From JAILLW01 sp045629045 (GTDB taxonomy: Bacteria > Bacillota > Clostridia > Lachnospirales > Lachnospiraceae), in NCBI GenBank assembly GCA_045629045.1, contig JAZQQM010000023.1, forward strand, positions 1-63,219: a DNA stretch of 63,219 nucleotides, written 5' to 3'. Under the pieces are notes generated by a model. It searched no databases, was not told where the DNA came from, and saw only the letters and a program-made list of their open reading frames with translations. Positions 58,878 through 63,219 of this stretch are shown in pieces. Made by a program: the position numbers and the translations under genes. The stretch's first letter is position 1. Each line of letters begins with the position of its first letter.

Positions 58878-60596
58878 CTACTGTTCTGACAGCTCAATTC
58901 TTCTGTCCAGTTCTTCCTGCTGCTCATTAAGGAAATCCCGGGGATTGCACTCATTGTATGCCTTAAGATATTTCTTCCAGGCAGACTCAAAATTTTTGTC
59001 CGTAATCAGTTTTGGAATCCATTCGTGTTTTGTCTCACCCATTAAGGTCCATGCCTTGCCTCCGGGGGTGCCTGCCATCATGGCGTTAGAATAGGAATAC
59101 ATCGGGTACCATACGCCCGTCTTTTCCTTTACGGAACCTATCATGTCCGGGAAGCCCGATGCACCGTATGCCTCAAGACACTCTCGTAATGGTGTCGAAA
59201 GCGTAGCATAATACTCAGAGGTCTGTTCTTCGGGAATCATGGCATTAAGTCCGTCTCTTGATGTACCAAGCCACTGTGGCATATACGGATATGCGCACAT
59301 ATGATCTGTCTGATACGCCGGATCTGCGGCATTCATGCGCATTGCCTCCGTCCTGTAATAGAGACCCTCATCATCTATAAGGTAATCGACACCTTCAACT
59401 CCCCAAAAACGAAGATCGTGTATTTCCTGATCAAGCATCCGGCTTAAAAATTCAAAGGCCCTGTCGGGATCCTGGCAATTAGTAGTTACAGCCACGCCCG
59501 ACGCCGGATTTATAATATCATCATAAATATGCCAGCGTTGCTCCATACCTGCATCGATTGTAAGTCCCAACGGCACGTACTCACAGCCCAAATCACTAAG
59601 ACCGTTGCTTTCAAACACAGGAGTTACGGTGTATCCGAAATCCCACCAGTCATCGCACATACCAAGAACCGCACCTGTGGATATTTTCGCAATATACTCA
59701 TCATAGACCTGCGTTGCAAAATCCTTGTCAACTATACCCTTAGCATATTCATCGTTAAGCTTACCGTAATATCTTTTTGCTGTTTCCGATACGTTAAAAT
59801 CTTCCACAACAGGTTTCTCGTAATCCGTTGTATTAACAATGACACATCCGTCATTGGGATATCCGTCCAGGAACTGGGGTGCACTTTCGACGCAGAAATA
59901 TCTCCAATCATCGCACAAGGTCGTATAGGGAATGATGTCAATCACTTCTCCGTCGGCATTGGTGAAGGTTTTATTAGCTTCATAGTATTCTTCAATAAGG
60001 TCAAAATACTCGTCGAGAGTGGTAATTACAGGATATCCCGCCCACTCAAGAACACGTGTCTGTATCCAAAAGGCTCGGTCATTATGTCCTGTGGATTTAT
60101 CCTCACCGTAAGTGTTATTAAACACATTGGCCCAATAAATATGTCCGTCTTCCTGTCTGAATCTATTCCATTCTTCGTCAGTATACATTTCTTTTAAATT
60201 GGGGTATTTATTAAGATAATCATCCCATGGAGCAAGAAGACCGGCATCATAAAGCGACATCATGCCATCGCCGCCATCTATAAAGTCCGGTAATTCCCCT
60301 GATGCAATAATGGAACCTACGGCTTCAGATGCCGTCTGTCCGCTAAGATAAGTTTCATGCACTCTTACGCCTGTCTTTTGGGCAATAATTTCACGAATCT
60401 CATTATCGTCACTTACCTCATTGCCGGGCATGGCAATAAACATGGTAAAATCCGTGATTTCATCTTCCTTCTCCACTTCATTTTCAATTATTCTCTCGGT
60501 TTCCTGTACCTTCTGACTGTATTTAACAAGTTCATAGGAAAATATAGCAGAAAACGCCACACTAAATCCTGTTATAAACGCAATTATAGATCTCAT
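58878..60596 (-). CDS. Extracellular solute-binding-like protein with a membrane anchor
   Basis: A 572-residue protein with an N-terminal hydrophobic helix (MRSIIAFITGFSVAFSAIFS) and no lipobox Cys, followed by a two-lobed binding-protein pattern. ASGELPDFIDGGDGMMSLYD, GLLAPWDDYLNKYPNLKEMY and the C-terminal ALNKEF-type helices resemble family 1 solute-binding proteins for oligosaccharides (LipO/LplA-like). No permease or ATPase genes accompany it. The ATG after GGAGGGG is used; an in-frame TTG upstream is unlikely. It is 9 nt upstream of the phosphoesterase gene. Confidence 0.8.
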   Translation of the reverse strand: MRSIIAFITGFSVAFSAIFSYELVKYSQKVQETERIIENEVEKEDEITDFTMFIAMPGNEVSDDNEIREIIAQKTGVRVHETYLSGQTASEAVGSIIASGELPDFIDGGDGMMSLYDAGLLAPWDDYLNKYPNLKEMYTDEEWNRFRQEDGHIYWANVFNNTYGEDKSTGHNDRAFWIQTRVLEWAGYPVITTLDEYFDLIEEYYEANKTFTNADGEVIDIIPYTTLCDDWRYFCVESAPQFLDGYPNDGCVIVNTTDYEKPVVEDFNVSETAKRYYGKLNDEYAKGIVDKDFATQVYDEYIAKISTGAVLGMCDDWWDFGYTVTPVFESNGLSDLGCEYVPLGLTIDAGMEQRWHIYDDIINPASGVAVTTNCQDPDRAFEFLSRMLDQEIHDLRFWGVEGVDYLIDDEGLYYRTEAMRMNAADPAYQTDHMCAYPYMPQWLGTSRDGLNAMIPEEQTSEYYATLSTPLRECLEAYGASGFPDMIGSVKEKTGVWYPMYSYSNAMMAGTPGGKAWTLMGETKHEWIPKLITDKNFESAWKKYLKAYNECNPRDFLNEQQEELDRRIELSEQ

Positions 60597-60616
60597 TACT
60601 TCCCCTCCTACCAAGA

Positions 60617-60625
60617 ATTATATCA
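60617..60625 (-). promoter_or_regulatory. Extended -10 promoter of the solute-binding-like gene
   Basis: TGATATAAT on the minus strand; the repeat module starts 8 nt upstream of the TATAAT, the same geometry as at 57628. Confidence 0.55.
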
Positions 60626-60630
60626 AAAAA

Positions 60631-60723
60631 TGTGACAGTAGGGACGGTTCTTTTTGTCACATTCGTTGATTTTGCGGTCTCGCTGAAAAAAGTGTGACAG
60701 AAAGAACCGTCCCCACTGTCACA
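60631..60723 (+). repeat. 93-bp palindromic repeat module, simple form
   Basis: Units 60631-60661 and inverted 60693-60723, spacer 31 nt, nearly identical to the module at 57641. It lies between the divergent solute-binding-like gene and the 60835 gene. Confidence 0.9.
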
Positions 60724-60834
60724 CTAAAGAATGTTGAATTTAAGCCGATATATAAGGTATAATGAACATGTTAATATATTCATTAATACAAAAAGGATTT
60801 TGTATTTACATTTCATGGAAGAAAGGAGAAGACA

Positions 60835-61455
60835 ATGAGTGATATTAACGTAGCTATTACAAGTAACTATTCAGAGTATGCAGTCGGCGGCACTTCTGCA
60901 GTCAAAAGCACTTCAGCCGCAGACGGTTCTGCAAAGGAAATCTCAACAGAAATCACACCCGAAACAACCGTAGTCTACGAAAAGAGCGAGAACTCCGACA
61001 AGAAGGCAATCTACTCTATCAACAAGATGAGTGCCGAAGATCGTGCTGCTATTGTTGCACAGATGAAACAAGCTCAGGCCGATCGTCAGAATCAGTTAAT
61101 CAGTCTCGTTCAAAAGATGCTTACAGGTCAAGCCGGAGTTGCGAATTTGGCAGATATGTTCACCCCGGACAATCTTAAGGATGTAACTCCCGAACAGATT
61201 GCTCAGGCCAAAGAAGACGTATCTGAAGACGGTTACTGGGGTGTCAAAGAGACTTCCCAAAGACTGTTTGACTTCGCATGTGCACTTGCAGGTGACGATG
61301 TTGACAAAATGAAAGAGATGCAGGATGCTATTAAAAAGGGCTTTGATAATGCTACCAAGGCCTGGGGTAAAGATTTACCCGATATCTGCAAAGATACACT
61401 GGATGCTACAAACAAAATGTTTGAAGACTATTTTGCAGCAAACAGTGCCGAGTAA
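60835..61455 (+). CDS. Hypothetical protein, possibly surface- or flagellum-associated
   Basis: A 206-residue protein without signal peptide. The first 60 residues are Ser/Thr/Ala-rich and low in complexity; residues 65-100 are helical; the C-terminal part (EDGYWGVKETSQRLFDFACA, then AIKKGFDNATKAWGKDLPDI and TLDATNKMFEDYF) is compact and resembles DUF5610-like C-termini, though I am not certain. AAAGGAG lies 7 nt before the ATG. It precedes a FliD-like gene by 44 nt. Confidence 0.65.
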   Translation: MSDINVAITSNYSEYAVGGTSAVKSTSAADGSAKEISTEITPETTVVYEKSENSDKKAIYSINKMSAEDRAAIVAQMKQAQADRQNQLISLVQKMLTGQAGVANLADMFTPDNLKDVTPEQIAQAKEDVSEDGYWGVKETSQRLFDFACALAGDDVDKMKEMQDAIKKGFDNATKAWGKDLPDICKDTLDATNKMFEDYFAANSAE

Positions 61456-61499
61456 CATTATCGAATTAACGGTACCCAACAGTAAAAGAGGAATTGGAA

Positions 61500-62195
61500 A
61501 TGAGAACTAATAATACTGATATTTCAACTTTATTAAGCAGTTTGGGAACTAATAACAGCGCTTTGGGTTCCATCAATTTAGGCGACTATGCGTCAATTAA
61601 AAGCGGAAGCTACAAAAAACTGTTAAAAGCCTATTATGATGAACAGTCCTCAGATGCATCATCCACTGCAAAAACCAAAACCAAGAAGAACTCTGATGCT
61701 TCAATTGACAACACAGGTTTGTCAACCTTAAAAAAGGATGCCGAAAACCTTAAGAGTTCTGCAGAAGCATTGTCAAAAGATGACCTTTGGAAGAAAACCG
61801 ACGGCAAGAATGACATGGATAAGATTGCAAATGCAGTTAAATCCTTTGCCCAGAACTACAATGATGTTATTGAGCAGTCTTCAAAGGTTACCTCAAAGGA
61901 TGTTTCTTCCGACACCAAGTACATGTCGAGCCTGACAAGTACCTTGTCAAACTCTTTATCAAAAATCGGTGTCACAGTTGGAGCAGACGGTAAACTATCG
62001 GTTAACGAAGACACTCTTAAAGCCGCAGATGCTTCAGATATCAAGACATTGTTTACAGGCAAGGTTTCATACGGTTCACAAATCGCAGACAAGGCCGCCA
62101 CTATTTCCAAAGATACTATTATGAACTCAAGTATCTACAGCAGTGACGGATCTGTATCAAGCACATTATCCGGATTATTCAACGACTGGATGTAA
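61500..62195 (+). CDS. FliD-C-like short protein
   Basis: A 231-residue protein. LGDYASIKSGSYKKLLKAYY near the N-terminus, a Ser/Lys-rich linker, then FAQNYNDVIEQSSKVTSK, LSKIGVTVGADGKLSVNEDT and LFTGKVSYGSQIADKAATIS, which resemble the C-terminal domain of flagellar cap protein FliD/HAP2. The large central FliD domains are missing, so it is not a normal cap protein. The ATG after AGAGGA is chosen rather than a TTG two codons earlier. No flagellar assembly genes are in view. A secretion or cell-surface role is inference. Confidence 0.7.
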   Translation: MRTNNTDISTLLSSLGTNNSALGSINLGDYASIKSGSYKKLLKAYYDEQSSDASSTAKTKTKKNSDASIDNTGLSTLKKDAENLKSSAEALSKDDLWKKTDGKNDMDKIANAVKSFAQNYNDVIEQSSKVTSKDVSSDTKYMSSLTSTLSNSLSKIGVTVGADGKLSVNEDTLKAADASDIKTLFTGKVSYGSQIADKAATISKDTIMNSSIYSSDGSVSSTLSGLFNDWM

Positions 62196-62225
62196 AACCA
62201 ACAATTTAAAAGGATGGTCACCAAA

Positions 62226-62275
62226 TGATATGTACCCAGAATCCTGGACACACATCAAAAAAGGGGTACATATCA
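62226..62275. repeat. 50-bp inverted repeat with perfect 12-bp arms
   Basis: TGATATGTACCC (62226-62237) and GGGTACATATCA (62264-62275) are perfectly complementary with a 26-nt centre. It lies after the FliD-like gene; a T run begins about 15 nt later, too far for a standard terminator. A small mobile or regulatory element is possible. Confidence 0.6.
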
Positions 62276-62326
62276 AAGTCAGGTGGGGATTTTTTATATT
62301 CACCAGAAACAGCACAGAAACTCCTA

Positions 62327-62355
62327 TTGACTAAATAGGTAAAACGAAATACAAT
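62327..62355 (+). promoter_or_regulatory. Promoter and likely Rrf2/IscR operator of the regulator gene
   Basis: TTGACT (62327-62332) and TACAAT (62350-62355), spacer 17 nt. TGACTAAATAGGTAA (62328-62342) overlaps the -35 box and matches 12 of 15 positions of a word at the nifS promoter, so it is a likely operator. The start lies about 70 nt before the ATG. Confidence 0.7.
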
Positions 62356-62430
62356 TGATTATTAAGGATGAACTTTATCATTAAGACAGAAAAAGTTAGA
62401 AATATATAGTTAAGGATTAGGAGGGATATT

Positions 62431-62829
62431 ATGATTTCAACCAGAGGAAGATATGCAATTAGAGTAATGCTTGATATTGCAAAAAATCAGCAGGATGCTT
62501 ACGTTCCAATGAAGGATGTTGCTAACAGGCAGGGACTTTCATTAAAATATTTAGAGCAGATATTACCAGCACTTACAAAAAATAAGCTTGTAGAAGGTGT
62601 TCAGGGCAAGGGCGGTGGATATCGTCTTGTTCGCGATCTGGATGAATATACTATCGGAGATATTTTGCGTGTTACAGAACGTGAACTGGCACCTGTGTCC
62701 TGTCTGGCAGAAGGCGCGCAGGAGTGTGAGCGTAGAGGAGCATGCCCAACCATAGATTTTTGGGAAGGCTTATATAGCGTTATTAATGACTATTTAGATA
62801 GTAAGACTCTAAAAGATTTAATGAAATAA
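62431..62829 (+). CDS. Rrf2-family regulator, IscR-like
   Basis: A 132-residue winged-helix regulator beginning MISTRGRYAIRVMLDIAKNQ with recognition-helix region GLSLKYLEQILPALTKNKLV and the GVQGKGGGYRL wing. Three Cys (SCLAEGAQECERRGACPT) match the [2Fe-2S] ligands of IscR. It probably represses itself and the adjacent cysteine desulfurase gene in response to Fe-S status. GGAGGG lies 6 nt before the ATG. Confidence 0.92.
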   Translation: MISTRGRYAIRVMLDIAKNQQDAYVPMKDVANRQGLSLKYLEQILPALTKNKLVEGVQGKGGGYRLVRDLDEYTIGDILRVTERELAPVSCLAEGAQECERRGACPTIDFWEGLYSVINDYLDSKTLKDLMK

Positions 62830-62842
62830 TTTTAAAAACCTA

Positions 62843-62871
62843 TTGTCAAACTAGGTAATATGTTTTATAAT
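62843..62871 (+). promoter_or_regulatory. Promoter and likely Rrf2/IscR operator of nifS/iscS
   Basis: TTGTCA (62843-62848) and TATAAT (62866-62871), spacer 17 nt. TGTCAAACTAGGTAA (62844-62858) overlaps the -35. A further inverted CTACCTAG...TAGTAGG lies just downstream of the -10 box. Confidence 0.7.
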
Positions 62872-62932
62872 ACGATTACTACCTAGCAAAATAGTAGGCG
62901 ATTAAAATTGTATTCAGAAATGGAGGACTTTT

Positions 62933-63219
62933 ATGAAAATATATGCAGATAACGCAGCCACAACAAAAATGAGTGAAAGAGCAATTGAAGCAATGCTTCC
63001 ATATATGAGAGAGGTGTATGGCAATCCATCAAGTCTTTATGAAATTGGTCAAAAGGCAAAGGAAGCATTAGAAGAGGCAAGACAAAGAGCGGCTGCAGTA
63101 TTAAACTGTGAGGCAAAAGAAATTTATTTTACTTCCGGTGGAAGTGAGGCAGACAATCAGGCGATCATTTCCGCGGCTTATTTCGGTGCGCGCAAGGGAA
63201 AGAAGCATATCATTTCCAC
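62933..63219 (+). CDS. Cysteine desulfurase (NifS/IscS-like), 5' part only
   Basis: The first 95 codons of a PLP-dependent enzyme: MKIYADNAATTKMSERAIEA, YGNPSSLYEIGQKAKEAL and IYFTSGGSEADNQAIISAA are class V aminotransferase/NifS signatures. It supplies sulfur for Fe-S clusters. GGAGG lies 7 nt before the ATG. The gene is cut by the window edge, so catalytic Lys and Cys cannot be checked. It follows the IscR-like regulator by 103 nt and shares its operator motif. Confidence 0.93.
   Translation, partial: MKIYADNAATTKMSERAIEAMLPYMREVYGNPSSLYEIGQKAKEALEEARQRAAAVLNCEAKEIYFTSGGSEADNQAIISAAYFGARKGKKHIIS

Overview
The window looks like a chromosomal segment of a low-to-medium G+C Firmicute, most likely a Lachnospiraceae member close to Butyrivibrio or its relatives. 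The support is gene content and order: a contiguous S10-spc-alpha ribosomal block, rplQ separated from ecfA1-ecfA2-ecfT-truA and rplM-rpsI only by later insertions, a two-gene heterodimeric ABC exporter, plant-glycan hydrolases (GH8 Rex and GH27 types), a DUF5721-like protein and an unusually long L17. No tRNA, rRNA, CRISPR array or intact transposase gene was seen.

Layout, left to right. Positions 1-600 hold the start of one gene leaving the window and a GC-rich repeat cluster. On the minus strand follow rplM-rpsI, a metal-efflux operon (HMA chaperone, P1B ATPase, ArsR/SmtB regulator) with a readable operator, a DUF896 protein and proS; ybaK is divergent from proS. Next come a TetR/CrtI-like oxidoreductase pair with tandem operators, then pgeF, truA and the ECF transporter module. 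A plus-strand M15 peptidase and a repeat/RNA element separate these from rplQ. From 15142 to 31257 runs the ribosomal superoperon (read leftward: rpsJ to rplQ, with secY, adk, map and infA), preceded by a leader of about 400 nt.

From 31.8 kb on, the region is mostly metabolic and accessory, largely on the minus strand: a YwaF-type membrane protein, a DUF1015 protein, an ABC exporter pair, GH27, GNAT, NUDIX, GH8, proB, a RACo-type ATPase, two tiny membrane proteins ahead of pyk, then rRNA methyltransferase, trpS and DUF5721 on the plus strand. A large hybrid histidine kinase, pseG, an Hpt protein, a deacetylase, a cysteine-cluster protein, an FAD oxidoreductase, a double-glycine-leader peptide, a phosphoesterase and a solute-binding-like protein follow. 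The right end has two flagellar-flavoured proteins and an Rrf2/IscR-type regulator with nifS/iscS, which share an operator.

The most interesting signal is a dispersed modular repeat: 31-nt palindromes separated by exactly 31 nt. At two loci (14.7-15.1 kb and 43.7-44.1 kb) it brackets an element of about 230-260 nt that folds into nested long-range helices. The helices are kept by compensatory changes while the sequence of the basal stem differs. This looks like a MITE-like element carrying a structured RNA. Repeat copies also supply the last codons of one gene, the stop codon of another, and sit just upstream of two extended -10 promoters. At least three genes have -10 boxes only 6-9 nt before the start codon, suggesting leaderless transcripts.
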